A DNA stretch of 26,874 nt from Firmicutes bacterium UBA911 (GTDB taxonomy: Bacteria > Bacillota > Desulfotomaculia > Desulfotomaculales > Desulforudaceae), in the NCBI GenBank assembly GCA_002294005.1, contig DBEH01000052.1:1-26874 (forward strand). The letters are read 5' to 3'. The position numbers and the translations under genes are program-made. Under the pieces are notes generated by a model. It searched no databases, was not told the DNA's origin, and worked only from the letters and a program-made list of their open reading frames with translations. Shown piece after piece: positions 13,941-22,586 of the stretch (its first letter is position 1; every line of letters starts with the position of its first letter).

Positions 13941-14879
13941 CTAAGAGTACTCCTGCTCAACAGAGGCAACAATTTCTCGGGCCGCTCCCGCCGGGCCGCC
14001 GCATTCCTCCACGTCGAGCCAGCGGATCCGCTCGTCCCTCCGGAACCAGGTAAGCTGGCGTTTGGCAAACCGGCGGGTGTTCCGCTTCAGAATTTGGATT
14101 GCCTCCCCAAGGGTCAGTTCCCCGCGCAGGTGGGCGACGATCTCCTTGTACCCCAACCCTCTCATCGCCGTTAGTTCGGGACCGTAACCCTTTGCCAGCA
14201 GGGTCTGGACCTCCCGTACCAGCCCCGCCTGGACCATGACGTCGACTCTCGCCTCGATCATCCGGTAGAGCCGGGCCCGGTCCATGTTCAGCCCGAACAT
14301 CACCGAAAGGTATTTGGGCGCCCCGCCCCGCCGGCCCGGATGGCGGCTGAGAGGGATCCCCGACTGGTAATACACCTCCAGGGCCCGGATGATCCGGCGC
14401 TGATCGTTCGGGTGCAGCCGCCGGGCGGTAACGGGGTCGACCACCGCCAAGTGGCCGTGCAGGCGCGCAGCTCCGTAAAGCTCCGCCGTTTCCCGCAGCC
14501 GGTTTCTGAGCCGCCGGTCGGCCTGCACCCCAAACCGGTAGTCCTCGGCCACCGACCGGATGTAGAGCCCCGTACCGCCGACCAGCAACGGGAGCCGGTT
14601 CCGCCCGAGGATGCCGGTTATTCCCTCCCCGGCCAGTTGCTGGTACCGCGCCACGTTGAATTCCTCATCCGGGTCCGCCACGTCGATCAGGTGGTGCGGC
14701 ACACCGCGCCTCTCGGAGGCGGGCGGTTTGGCCGTGCCGATATCCATCCCCCGGTAGACCATCATCGAATCGGCCGAAACGATCTCTCCCCCGCAAGCCA
14801 GGGCGACGTTGATGCCGGTCTCGGTTTTTCCCGTAGCCGTGGGTCCGGTGATTATGACCAAGAGGGGCGGCCCGCTCAC
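13941..14879 (-). CDS. miaA: tRNA dimethylallyltransferase MiaA
   Basis: 312 residues, normal length. P-loop GPTATGKT at 12-19, then SADSMMVYRGMDIGTAKP, PHHLIDVADPDEEFNVARYQ, LVGGTGLYIRSV, NDQRRIIRALEVYYQSG and, near the C-terminus, KRNTRRFAKRQLTWFRRD. It transfers a dimethylallyl group to N6 of A37 in tRNAs that read UNN codons, making the substrate for MiaB, which is encoded at 23623-24969 in this window. The GTG start overlaps the upstream methyltransferase stop as GTGA. Confidence 0.96.
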   Translation of the reverse strand: MSGPPLLVIITGPTATGKTETGINVALACGGEIVSADSMMVYRGMDIGTAKPPASERRGVPHHLIDVADPDEEFNVARYQQLAGEGITGILGRNRLPLLVGGTGLYIRSVAEDYRFGVQADRRLRNRLRETAELYGAARLHGHLAVVDPVTARRLHPNDQRRIIRALEVYYQSGIPLSRHPGRRGGAPKYLSVMFGLNMDRARLYRMIEARVDVMVQAGLVREVQTLLAKGYGPELTAMRGLGYKEIVAHLRGELTLGEAIQILKRNTRRFAKRQLTWFRRDERIRWLDVEECGGPAGAAREIVASVEQEYS

Positions 14880-15682
14880 GGCTCATCCCCGGCTTGCGTG
14901 ATGATCCCGTAAGCCACGGGCGAATGCCGGCCCCCGGTGATCAGGCGGAAGCCCAGACGCTCGAATTCGGGGCTGCCCGCCCGCTCCTTCAGCACCACCC
15001 GGCGGCGCGCGACGCGGACCGCCTCGCCGACCGACTCGGGGTCGAGCGCCCGCGTGTCGGCCAAGGGCCGGAGCGGTTCCATCGCGCTCGAAGCGTGACG
15101 GGGCCTCCGGAACATAGGATCGAAATAGACCACGTCGAAGCTTCGATCCTCAAGAAGCCGCAGGTACTCCCGGTGATCAGCGGTCACGACTTCCACCCGC
15201 CGCATCGCCCGGGCCAACGGACCGTCGCCCGAACCATGCTCCAGGCCGCGCCGCACCAGCAGGGCCACCACGGGTACCGCTTCCAGCCCCACCACCCGTC
15301 CCCCGTCGCCCACCACGTGCCCGGCGACCAGGGCGTCGGCCCCCAGGCCCAGCGTACAGTCCAGGACACTGTCTCCGGCCTTGAGCCCCATAGCCTGTAT
15401 CATCTGGTCAGTTTTCCCAGCCTCTATTCTTCTTATGCGCACCTTGCCCAGCCCGGGGTGAAAGAAGAACTCCCCTCCCGCAAGCACCAGCCCCACGCGC
15501 CGGCGGGACACCACCACCACCGCCGCCTGCGCCCCGTGTTCCCCGCACAGGGCCTCCAGGCTTTCACGGCCGCGGGGCACGTACGGCAGACCCAACGTCC
15601 GGCTGATCTCTTCGGCCTCCAGCCGCTCCGCACGGCGCGGCCGGGCGGAGGTAGTGACCAGGATGTTCACGGCGCCGCTCAT
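14876..15682 (-). CDS. RsmJ/YpiP-like class I SAM-dependent methyltransferase
   Basis: 268 residues from an ATG that overlaps the mutL stop by four bases (ATGA). The open frame extends upstream, but only as the antiphase of mutL. An N-terminal domain of about 85 residues (NILVTTSARPRRAERLEAEE and following) precedes a Rossmann methyltransferase: DSVLDCTLGLGADALVA (motif I), VVGLEAVPVVALLVRRGLEH, VVYFDPMFRRP (motif IV) and RRRVVLKERAGSPEF. The DxTLGLGxDA and YFDPMF motifs match PF04445, which includes E. coli RsmJ (16S rRNA m2G1516). The N-terminal extension suggests a different, unknown substrate in Firmicutes. Confidence 0.8.
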   Translation of the reverse strand: MSGAVNILVTTSARPRRAERLEAEEISRTLGLPYVPRGRESLEALCGEHGAQAAVVVVSRRRVGLVLAGGEFFFHPGLGKVRIRRIEAGKTDQMIQAMGLKAGDSVLDCTLGLGADALVAGHVVGDGGRVVGLEAVPVVALLVRRGLEHGSGDGPLARAMRRVEVVTADHREYLRLLEDRSFDVVYFDPMFRRPRHASSAMEPLRPLADTRALDPESVGEAVRVARRRVVLKERAGSPEFERLGFRLITGGRHSPVAYGIITQAGDEP

Positions 15683-17379
15683 TCGCGCCGAAACCGCCGC
15701 GCGAGTCCCGAAAAAGTGAGCCTGATGAAGGTGGGACGGCCGTGCGGGCACGAGTAAGGTTCGGTACAGCGGCCGAGGTCCGCCAGCAACGCGGCCGCCT
15801 CCGGGCCGGACGGCTTGTCCCCGCCGCGGACCGCCCGGTGGCAGGCCAAGACCGCCGCCACCACCCGGCGGAAAGCGTCCGTGTCCACCGGCCGTTCCAG
15901 GGCCAGCCGGTCCAGAATGTCGTTGAGCAGGGCGGTTTCCGCACCCGGCCGCAGGAAGGAAGGCACCGTCCGGATCACCCAAGCACCTTCCCCGAACGGG
16001 TCGACCTCAAAGCCGGCCGGCCGCAGGAAGGAGCCGTACTCTTCAAGGATTTGCGCCTCCCGGTCCCGTATTTCCGCCGCCACCGGGACCAGCAGCTGCC
16101 TCCCGGCGGACTGCTCCAGCGCGCGCAAGTACCGCTCGAACAGGACCCGCTCGTGCGCCGCATGCTGATCCAAGACGTAAAGGCCGTCGGCCCCTCCGGC
16201 CAGGATGTAGGCGGGCGGCAGAAAGCCCAGGGGCTCCAGTTCCGGGAATTCCGGGTAGCCCGTGCTTTCCTCGCACAGTTCCGCTTCCCTGCTCTGGAGC
16301 GTCATCTGCAGCGGTATCCGGTACTCCGCATCCATGCCGGAAAAACCGCCGGCGGGCGGCGGCGGCGCGCAACCGCTTCCCCGGACCGGCATTTCCGGAC
16401 GCAGGGCCTCGCGCCCGGCCCTCTGCACCAGCAGGTACACGTCCCGGGGCCGGCTGAAGCGGACTTCGTGCTTCGCCGGGTGGACGTTGATGTCCACCAG
16501 TTCGGGCGCGACCGACAGGTGCAACACCAATACCGCGTGCCGGCCCGCCGGCATCACCCCGTGCAGCGCCTCCTCGGCCGCCGTTCCCAGATACGCGCTG
16601 CGGATGTACCGGCCGTTTACGAAGAACATCTGGTGCCGCCTGCTGCTCCGCGACACCCCGGAACGGCCCACGTAACCCCACACCCCGAGCCCCTGATCCG
16701 CAAACCTTACCGGGACCATCTCCCGGGCCACCGCGGTCCCGAACACCGCGCCGACCGCGTCCAAAAGGTCGCCGGAACCGGAAGTCGCCAGCACCCGGCG
16801 GCCGTTCGCGGTCAGACGGAAAGCGACGTCGGGCCGCGACAGGGCCAGGCGGTCCACCATCTCCGAAATCAGCGCTCCCTCGTGGGCGGCACTCCGGATG
16901 AATTTTCTGCGGCCCGGGGTGTTGAAGAAAAGGTCGCCGACGGTAACCACCGTGCCGGGAGCACCACCGAATACACCGGTGGAAACGAACCGCCCGCCCT
17001 CAGTGGTCAGGACGGTTCCGGCGGGCAGTTTGGCCGGGCGGGTTTGAATCGTCAAGCGGGAAACGGCCGCTATGCTGGGCAGGGCCTCCCCCCGGAAACC
17101 CAAAGTCCGAACGGTCTCCAGGTCGGCCGCCGCGCGGATCTTGCTGGTGGCGTGCCGTTGGAGGGCCAGTTCGGCGTCGGCCGGTTCCATCCCGCACCCG
17201 TCGTCGGTGACCGTGATCCGCTCCAGGCCGCCGGCGGCGATGTCGATGTGCACCACGCAGGCCCCGGCATCAAGTGCGTTTTCCACCAGTTCCTTGACCA
17301 CCGCCGCCGGCCGCTCCACCACCTCGCCGGCGGCGATCCGGGAGACGGTCTCAACGTCCAAAACCCTAATCTGCGTCAA
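15679..17379 (-). CDS. mutL: DNA mismatch repair protein MutL
   Basis: 566 residues. The N-terminal GHKL ATPase is clear: IAAGEVVERPAAVVKELVENALDAGA, DDGCGM, ATSKI and LGFRGEALPSIAAVS. The C-terminal dimerisation/endonuclease domain has DQHAAHERVLFE (near 403, the DQHA-x2-E-x4-E metal motif), ACHRAVRGGD and SCPHGRPTFIRL, so it is the endonuclease-type MutL of bacteria without MutH. The start is TTG with AGGTGA upstream. It couples MutS mismatch recognition to strand incision; mutS lies upstream on the same strand, separated by 180 bases with repeat hairpins. Confidence 0.95.
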   Translation of the reverse strand: MTQIRVLDVETVSRIAAGEVVERPAAVVKELVENALDAGACVVHIDIAAGGLERITVTDDGCGMEPADAELALQRHATSKIRAAADLETVRTLGFRGEALPSIAAVSRLTIQTRPAKLPAGTVLTTEGGRFVSTGVFGGAPGTVVTVGDLFFNTPGRRKFIRSAAHEGALISEMVDRLALSRPDVAFRLTANGRRVLATSGSGDLLDAVGAVFGTAVAREMVPVRFADQGLGVWGYVGRSGVSRSSRRHQMFFVNGRYIRSAYLGTAAEEALHGVMPAGRHAVLVLHLSVAPELVDINVHPAKHEVRFSRPRDVYLLVQRAGREALRPEMPVRGSGCAPPPPAGGFSGMDAEYRIPLQMTLQSREAELCEESTGYPEFPELEPLGFLPPAYILAGGADGLYVLDQHAAHERVLFERYLRALEQSAGRQLLVPVAAEIRDREAQILEEYGSFLRPAGFEVDPFGEGAWVIRTVPSFLRPGAETALLNDILDRLALERPVDTDAFRRVVAAVLACHRAVRGGDKPSGPEAAALLADLGRCTEPYSCPHGRPTFIRLTFSGLARRFRRE

Positions 17380-17559
17380 GCTACTTCACCTACCCTGTAA
17401 ACCCCCTCTCCCTCTGGGAGAGGGTAAGGGTGAGGGGTATTCTCATCCTTCCGATGGTGCCGCTAGAGCGGCATAGTTGTCTGCTTCAAACGGCGTTCAT
17501 CAAAGAGCTTTTAATCGGCTAAGGGGGACTGTCCCCCTAGGGCCGCTGGCGCTGTCACC
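17380..17559. repeat. Intergenic repeat hairpins between mutS and mutL
   Basis: Three perfect palindromes. CCCTCTCCC TCT GGGAGAGGG (17404-17424) is part of a C/G-rich repeat motif familiar from intergenic regions of many bacteria. TGCCGCT AG AGCGGCA lies near 17458-17473. AGGGGGACTGTCCCCCT is at 17522-17538. The last is the reverse complement of the core of the hairpin at 20490-20514 on the other side of mutS. Confidence 0.65.
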
Positions 17560-20145
17560 TTACACGCCGGTTCGCTCCCGGGCCAGTTCCCTTTGCCACT
17601 CATCGAGCTTGCCGAGCGCTTCGAGCGGTGTCATGTTCAATACGTCCAGGCGGCGCAGTTCACTCACCACCGGGTGTTCCTTCTGCCGGGGGAACAGTTC
17701 GAGTTGCGCCGTTGCACTCCGTTTCCAGCGCTCGGCCGCCTGGCCGTTCTCCAGCCGCTCCAGGACTTCCCGGGCCCGGGCGATTACCGCGGGCGGCAAT
17801 CCGGCCAAGCGGGCCACCTGAATCCCGTAGCTGCGGTCGGCCTTCCCCGGGACCACCCGGTGCAGGAACACGATCTCGTCGCCCTCCTCGGACACGGTCA
17901 CGGTGTGGTTCATCACCCCCGAAAGCGCGTCCAGGGTGGTTAGCTCGTGGTAGTGCGTGGAAAACAGGGTCTTTGCTCCGACCCGCCGGTGCAGGTATTC
18001 AATCAGCGCCCGGGCCAAGCTCATGCCGTCGTAGGTGCTTGTCCCGCGCCCCACCTCGTCCATAACGATCAGGCTCGCCGGGGTGGCCTGCTCCAGGATC
18101 GTCCGGCACTCGTTCATTTCGACCATGAACGTGCTCTCCCCGCCCGCCAGGTTGTCGGCCGCCCCCACCCTGGTAAAAATCCGGTCCACCACCCCGATCT
18201 CGGCCGCCTCCGCCGGCACAAAGCTGCCCACCTGGGCCATCAAGACGATCAGGGCGACCTGGCGCATGTAGGTGCTCTTTCCGGCCATGTTCGGTCCGGT
18301 CAGGATCATGATCCGGCAGTCTCCATCCAGCAGGGCGTCGTTCGGCACGAACCGGCCGGGTCCCAGCACACGCTCCACCACCGGGTGCCGCCCGCTCTTG
18401 ATCCGGATCCGGTCCGTACCGTCCACCACCGGCGTGGTGTAGTTCTCCCGCACGGCCGCCTCGGCCAGAGAGGCAAGGGCGTCGACACCGGCCACCGCCC
18501 GCGCCGACCGCTGAATCCGGGCCAGTTCGGAGTGCACCCGGTTCCGGAGTTCCCCGAACAGGCGGTACTCCAACTCCACCAGCCGTTCCCGGGCCCCCAG
18601 GACCAGGCTTTCGTATTCCTTCAATTCGGGGGTGATGTAGCGCTCCGCGTTCACCAGGGTCTGCCGCCGCCGGTAGTCTTCCGGGACCAGGTGCTGGTTC
18701 GCCCTGGTCACCTCGATGTAGTAACCGAATACCCGGTTGTAGCCCACTTTCAGGGACCGGATTCCGGTCCTCTCCCGCTCCTCGGCCTCCAGCCCGGCCA
18801 ACCACGCGCGCGCCTGGGTGCTCGCCGCCCGCAGGCGGTCCACCTCCGGGTCGTAGCCCGGACGGATGAGCCCGCCCTCTCGCAGGGACAAGGGCGGGTC
18901 GTCGGCCAGCGCCCCTTTCAAGAGGTCCACGATCTCACCGGGCGGATCGATATCGGCCGCCAGGCGCCCCAAGAGTCCCGGTTCGTTTTCCAGCAGTTCC
19001 CGCACCCGGAACATCGCCTCCAGCGACGACAAAAGTGAGAGCAGATCCCGGGCGTGGGCCGTGCCGTAGCCCACCCGCCCGGCCAAGCGCTCGGTGTCGT
19101 ACACGCCTTTCAACTGTTCCCGCAGGGTCTCACGCTTGATTCGGTCGGCGGTGAGTCTCCCGACCGCGTCCAGCCGTTCCCGGATCTCCTCCACCACCAG
19201 CAGCGGCTGCTCCAGCCATCCGCGCAACCGCCTGCCGCCCATGGCCGTGACCGTATGGTCCAGCACTCCCAGCAGCGTGTGCCGGCGGCCGCCGTCCCGG
19301 GCCGTGGTGAGTTCCAGATTGCGCCTGGTGGCGCCGTCCAGGAGCATATGCCGTTCCGGCAGAGGCGCGCGCACGTGGCGGAGGTGGGTGAGTTCGCGTT
19401 TCTGGGTTTCATTCAGGTACAGCAGCAGTACGCCGGCCGCTTGCCTGGCGGCCGGGTGCCGCGCCCAGGAGGCGGACGCAACAGCGTCCGGCCCGAAGTG
19501 GGATTCCAGTGCCCCGGCGGCCCCATCGCGGTAGGAATCCGGCACGGCCGTAACAATGGCGGGCCGGTGGTCTCCGAATCGCTGGGGGGCCTCGGCCGCA
19601 TCAGGCGGAAGGCCCGCCAGCAGCACCTCGCGCGGCGCCAACCGGGCCACTTCCTCCACCAATCGCAGCCAAGCCGCTTCCCCGGTGTACGCAGCCACAA
19701 TAAAGTCGCCGGTGCTCACGTCGGCGGCCGCCAGTGCCCAGCCATGGCCCGCATGCCCCAGGGCCGCCAGATAGTTGTTGCCCCGTTCGTCCAGCAGCTG
19801 TTTTTCAATCACCGTGCCCGGGGTGACCACGCGGGTCACCTCCCGGCGCACCACACCCCGGGCGGCCTGCGCCTCTTCGACCTGTTCGCAGATCGCCACC
19901 CGGTACCCCCTGGCTACCAGTTTCCCCAAGTAGTTGTCGACCGCCTGCACGGGTATGCCGCACATGGGCACTCGCCCCAGCTCCCCGGCGTCCCTCCCGG
20001 TGAGGGCGACTTCCAACACGGGCGCGGCCCGCTCGGCGTCCTCGAAAAACATCTCGAAGAAGTCCCCCATTTGGAAAAACAGGATCGCCTCCGGATACCG
20101 GTCTTTGACCTCCCGGTATTGCCGCATCATGGGAGTGAGGATCAC
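17560..20145 (-). CDS. mutS: DNA mismatch repair protein MutS
   Basis: 861 residues from GTG at 20143-20145, chosen because GGAGGT lies eight bases upstream; a GTG five codons earlier has no ribosome binding site. The mismatch-binding N-terminus is YREVKDRYPEAILFFQMGDFFEMF with the Phe-x-Glu motif. The ATPase domain has LTGPNMAGKSTYMRQ (Walker A, about 613), MVEMNECRTIL, LIVMDEVGRGTSTYDG (Walker B) and FSTHYHELT. The C-terminal dimerisation tail is short. It recognises base mismatches and recruits MutL. The promoter has an extended -10 at 20182-20190. Confidence 0.96.
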   Translation of the reverse strand: MILTPMMRQYREVKDRYPEAILFFQMGDFFEMFFEDAERAAPVLEVALTGRDAGELGRVPMCGIPVQAVDNYLGKLVARGYRVAICEQVEEAQAARGVVRREVTRVVTPGTVIEKQLLDERGNNYLAALGHAGHGWALAAADVSTGDFIVAAYTGEAAWLRLVEEVARLAPREVLLAGLPPDAAEAPQRFGDHRPAIVTAVPDSYRDGAAGALESHFGPDAVASASWARHPAARQAAGVLLLYLNETQKRELTHLRHVRAPLPERHMLLDGATRRNLELTTARDGGRRHTLLGVLDHTVTAMGGRRLRGWLEQPLLVVEEIRERLDAVGRLTADRIKRETLREQLKGVYDTERLAGRVGYGTAHARDLLSLLSSLEAMFRVRELLENEPGLLGRLAADIDPPGEIVDLLKGALADDPPLSLREGGLIRPGYDPEVDRLRAASTQARAWLAGLEAEERERTGIRSLKVGYNRVFGYYIEVTRANQHLVPEDYRRRQTLVNAERYITPELKEYESLVLGARERLVELEYRLFGELRNRVHSELARIQRSARAVAGVDALASLAEAAVRENYTTPVVDGTDRIRIKSGRHPVVERVLGPGRFVPNDALLDGDCRIMILTGPNMAGKSTYMRQVALIVLMAQVGSFVPAEAAEIGVVDRIFTRVGAADNLAGGESTFMVEMNECRTILEQATPASLIVMDEVGRGTSTYDGMSLARALIEYLHRRVGAKTLFSTHYHELTTLDALSGVMNHTVTVSEEGDEIVFLHRVVPGKADRSYGIQVARLAGLPPAVIARAREVLERLENGQAAERWKRSATAQLELFPRQKEHPVVSELRRLDVLNMTPLEALGKLDEWQRELARERTGV

Positions 20146-20181
20146 CGGCCATACCTCCACCGGGCTAAACTACTTGAGGTC

Positions 20182-20190
20182 ATTATAACA
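20182..20190 (-). promoter_or_regulatory. mutS promoter, extended -10
   Basis: On the minus strand TGTTATAAT, an extended -10 with perfect TATAAT at 20182-20187, lies 36 bases before the chosen start codon. There is no good -35 at 17 bases, as is usual for extended -10 promoters. Confidence 0.55.
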
Positions 20191-20210
20191 TGCCGGTTGG
20201 CGGCAAGTTT

Positions 20211-20238
20211 TTGTCAACCCAAGCAGGACTTTTAATAA
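20211..20238 (+). promoter_or_regulatory. Probable promoter of the short AgrB/kinase fusion ORF
   Basis: TTGTCA (20211-20216), 16 bases and TAATAA (20233-20238), about 40 bases before the TTG start. It is divergent from the mutS promoter. Confidence 0.4.
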
Positions 20239-20281
20239 CCAAGACGAATGGACGATACTGGCTACGAGGGGTTGGGGTCCA

Positions 20282-20488
20282 TTGCAGAGCGCCGAGAAAC
20301 TGGCCGGATACCTCGCCCGTGAGCTTTCCCTCGACGCCCGCCAAGCCGACCGCCTGCGGTTCGGCGCCGAAACCGTCTTTTCCACCGGCGGCGCCCTGAT
20401 AGTGGAGTCCTCGGAGGCCGGTTCCTCTTTCCGCGTAATCCTGCCCCTCATCCAACCCGAGCAAGCCGGGTCAGCAGTTCTAAGCTAG
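20282..20488 (+). CDS. 68-aa ORF: AgrB N-terminus fused to a histidine-kinase C-terminus (deletion remnant)
   Basis: TTG start with GAGGGG about 10 bases upstream; TAG stop two bases before a strong terminator. Residues 1-34 (SAEKLAGYLARELSLDARQA, then DRLRFGAETVF) follow the pattern of the AgrB family N-terminus, where a kIA-x-YLAkELgLd segment leads into a ryGlEvl segment just before the first membrane helix. No membrane helix follows. Instead residues 35-60 read STGGALIVESSEAGSSFRVI and then LPL, which looks like the end of a GHKL/HATPase_c domain (GG-x-I-x-VES-x-x-G-x-x-F-x-x-LPL). In agr operons agrB precedes a sensor kinase, so one internal deletion could create this fusion. It has no predicted AgrB protease or kinase function. 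The alternative is a real but unknown small protein. Confidence 0.55.
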   Translation: MQSAEKLAGYLARELSLDARQADRLRFGAETVFSTGGALIVESSEAGSSFRVILPLIQPEQAGSAVLS

Positions 20489-20489
20489 C

Positions 20490-20514
20490 AAAAAGGGGGA
20501 CAGTCCCCCTTTTT
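20490..20514. terminator. Symmetric terminator / repeat hairpin
   Basis: Eleven-base arms AAAAAGGGGGA and TCCCCCTTTTT around a three-base loop. It is followed by T on either strand, so it can end the short ORF transcript on plus and any read-through on minus. Its core is shared with the palindrome at 17522-17538. Confidence 0.8.
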
Positions 20515-20664
20515 ACCCCGGCAGAGAACCGTCCCTTGTCGCACAAGTAAAGGGGCCGGGAATGTCTTTCCCGGCCGCCCTCTTGAATTAAGCTGCACTG
20601 ACCCGGCCCGTAGTCCAACCGGTCACTAGGATGTCGGCCCACACCCGGAGGGCCCGCATGGCGC
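20515..20664. other. Gap with the ylbF-family gene terminator and a doubtful 23-codon ORF
   Basis: GGCCGGGAA (20554-20562) and TTCCCGGCC (20568-20576) form a perfect nine-base hairpin, followed on the minus strand by CCTTTAC, a plausible terminator. A 23-codon minus-strand ORF from ATG at 20657-20659 to TAA at 20588-20590 begins five bases after the ylbF-family stop. Its peptide (MRALRVWADILVTGW and on) matches nothing I know. Confidence 0.4.
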
Positions 20665-21012
20665 TCACCCGCTCGGGGTGCAGGCATTTCCGGTGATGGC
20701 CTGCTGCAAAATCCGGTTGACGTCATTGATCAACTGGTGGAACTGGCGCTGCGCCTCCATGAATTCCTTGATCTTCGGGTTTTCGGTCATTTGCTGGTGC
20801 AGGTTCACCAGCTCGTCCTGTTCTTCGCCAGTGAGTTTCCGGCCCGTCGAGCGCGCCTCGGCCATCACGCGCTGCCTCACCTGGAACTCCTGGATCATGC
20901 CGGCGGCCGCCTGATCGGCATGCACACTCGCTTCCGTTTCCCGCATCTTCTGCAGTTCCGTGGACTGGGAAATCTCGTGGCCGAGTTCCATCGCCTTTAG
21001 GATTACCAACAC
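20665..21012 (-). CDS. YlbF/YmcA-family (Com_YlbF) regulator protein
   Basis: 115 residues, all helical and charged, without membrane segments. The GTG start follows AGGAGGTGA with ideal spacing. The pattern ELGHEISQSTELQKMRETEA, then EFQVRQRVMAEARSTGRKLT and NPKIKEFMEAQRQFHQLIND fits the YlbF/YmcA family. In Bacillus YmcA, YlbF and YaaT form the Ric complex, which binds 4Fe-4S clusters, controls RNase Y and promotes sporulation and competence. ymcA lies near mutS in Bacillus, as here. Which paralogue this is cannot be decided from sequence alone. Confidence 0.82.
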   Translation of the reverse strand: MLVILKAMELGHEISQSTELQKMRETEASVHADQAAAGMIQEFQVRQRVMAEARSTGRKLTGEEQDELVNLHQQMTENPKIKEFMEAQRQFHQLINDVNRILQQAITGNACTPSG

Positions 21013-21112
21013 TGTGTCACCTCCTCAAAAACCTCTGCGACTTGCAAGACAAAACGACGAGACCTTGCACAACGCGGGAGGCCTCGGTGATTTCCTTGCT
21101 GATTATTGACCT

Positions 21113-21142
21113 ATTATAACGGAAGCCGGGAAAAAAATGCAA
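21113..21142 (-). promoter_or_regulatory. Sigma-A promoter of the ylbF-family gene
   Basis: On the minus strand TTGCAT (21137-21142), 18 bases and a perfect TATAAT (21113-21118), in the gap just after the nfnB stop codon. Confidence 0.7.
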
Positions 21143-21144
21143 CC

Positions 21145-22572
21145 CTATCCGGACCAGGGGTCGGTCTCGCCCCGGAGGTGGGCGTCGATGGTTCGCGCCG
21201 CGGTCCGCCCGGCGCCCATGGCCAGGATGACCGTGGCCGCTCCCGTCACCACGTCCCCGCCGGCGAACACCCCGCGGCGGGTGGTCGCCCCGGTCGCCGG
21301 GTCGGCGATGATCGTCCCCTTCCGGCTGGTGTCCAGCCCCGCGGTGGTCGCCTGGATCAACGGGTTGGGCCGCTGCCCGATGGCGATGACCACCGTGTCC
21401 ACGTCCAGCATAAATTCGGACCCCGATACCGTTTCCGGCCGGCGGCGCCCGGAGGCGTCCGGTTCGCCCAGCTCGCAGCACAAACACTCCAGCTGGCGGA
21501 TGCACCCGGTCTCATCGGCCTCGTACCGTACCGGCACGCTCAAGAACTGGAACCGCACCCCTTCCTCCGCCGCGTGGTGCCGCTCTTCCAGACGGGCCGG
21601 CATTTGGGCCTCGGTGCGCCGGTAGACGATCCGCACGTCTTCGGCACCCAGGCGCAGCGCCGTGCGCGCCGCGTCCATAGCCACGTTGCCGCCGCCCAGC
21701 ACCACCACCCGGCGCCCGATCAGCACCGGGGTGTCGTATTCGGGGAACTCGTAGGCGTGCATCAGGTTCACCCGGGTCAAGAAGCCGCTCGCCGACTTGA
21801 TGCCGGGCATGTTCTCACCCGGCAGGTTGGGAAACAGCGGGGAACCAGCACCCGTGCCGATGTACACGGCCTCGAACCCTTCGTCGAAAAGCTCGTCGAT
21901 AGTGACTGTCCGGCCCACCACGACGTTGCACTCGATCCGCACACCCATGCGCCGCAAGACGTCGATTTCGGCCTGCACCACCCGCTTCGGCAGGCGGAAC
22001 TCCGGAATCCCGTAGGTCAACACGCCCCCGGGTTTATGCAGGGATTCAAAAATGGTCACCGCGTGGCCCCGCCGGGCCAGGTCGGCCGCGCAGGTCAGCC
22101 CGCCCGGGCCCGAACCGACCACCGCCACCCGTTTCCCTGTTGGGGGCGCCACCGAGGGCGCTTCCCTGTCCCGCGCCAATTCGAAATCGCCCACGAACCT
22201 CTCCAGACGGCCGATGGCCACCGGGTCGTGTTTTTTGCCCATGGTGCAGAACTTCTCGCACTGGTTCTCCTGGGGACAGACCCGGCCGCAGACGGCCGGC
22301 AACAGGTTTTGCTCCTGGACTTTGGCGGCCGCCTCTTCGAACCGGCCGTCCCGGATCAGCCCGATGAAGGCCGGGATGTCCACATCGACCGGGCAGCCCT
22401 GCCGGCACCCCGCCTCCTTGCACTGGATGCAGCGCTCCGCCTCGGCCATCGCCTCTTCGGGGGTGTACCCCAGTGTGACCTCCGCAAAATCTCGGATTCT
22501 CACCCGTGGATCACGGCAGGCCATCGGCACCCGCCGCGGGATGATCTTCTTCTTCTTCTTCCCGGCCTGCAC
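21145..22572 (-). CDS. nfnB: NfnB / GltD-like FAD-iron-sulfur subunit of NADH-dependent ferredoxin:NADP oxidoreductase
   Basis: 475 residues from GTG (22570-22572) with GGGGGAG five bases upstream; an ATG at 22593 overlapping the nfnA stop is the alternative. The N-terminus has two 4Fe-4S motifs (Cys48, 51, 56, 60 and Cys95, 99, 105, 109), followed by FAD-binding VAVVGSGPGGLTCAADLA, KPGGVLTYGIPEFRLPK, NADP-binding VVVLGGGNVAMDAARTALRLG, VYRRTEAQMPAR and the C-terminal AGGDVVTGAATVILAMGAGR. Homologues are also called glutamate synthase small subunit, but there is no large subunit here and nfnA lies immediately upstream. Thermotoga NfnB is 468 residues. The complex bifurcates electrons from NADPH to ferredoxin and NAD, or confurcates in reverse, in the cytoplasm. 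Confidence 0.92.
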   Translation of the reverse strand: MQAGKKKKKIIPRRVPMACRDPRVRIRDFAEVTLGYTPEEAMAEAERCIQCKEAGCRQGCPVDVDIPAFIGLIRDGRFEEAAAKVQEQNLLPAVCGRVCPQENQCEKFCTMGKKHDPVAIGRLERFVGDFELARDREAPSVAPPTGKRVAVVGSGPGGLTCAADLARRGHAVTIFESLHKPGGVLTYGIPEFRLPKRVVQAEIDVLRRMGVRIECNVVVGRTVTIDELFDEGFEAVYIGTGAGSPLFPNLPGENMPGIKSASGFLTRVNLMHAYEFPEYDTPVLIGRRVVVLGGGNVAMDAARTALRLGAEDVRIVYRRTEAQMPARLEERHHAAEEGVRFQFLSVPVRYEADETGCIRQLECLCCELGEPDASGRRRPETVSGSEFMLDVDTVVIAIGQRPNPLIQATTAGLDTSRKGTIIADPATGATTRRGVFAGGDVVTGAATVILAMGAGRTAARTIDAHLRGETDPWSG

Positions 22573-22586
22573 GCCGTCTCCCCCGC

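Noticed and set aside
15742..17400. 552-codon open frame on plus
   Set aside because: Antisense shadow of mutL.
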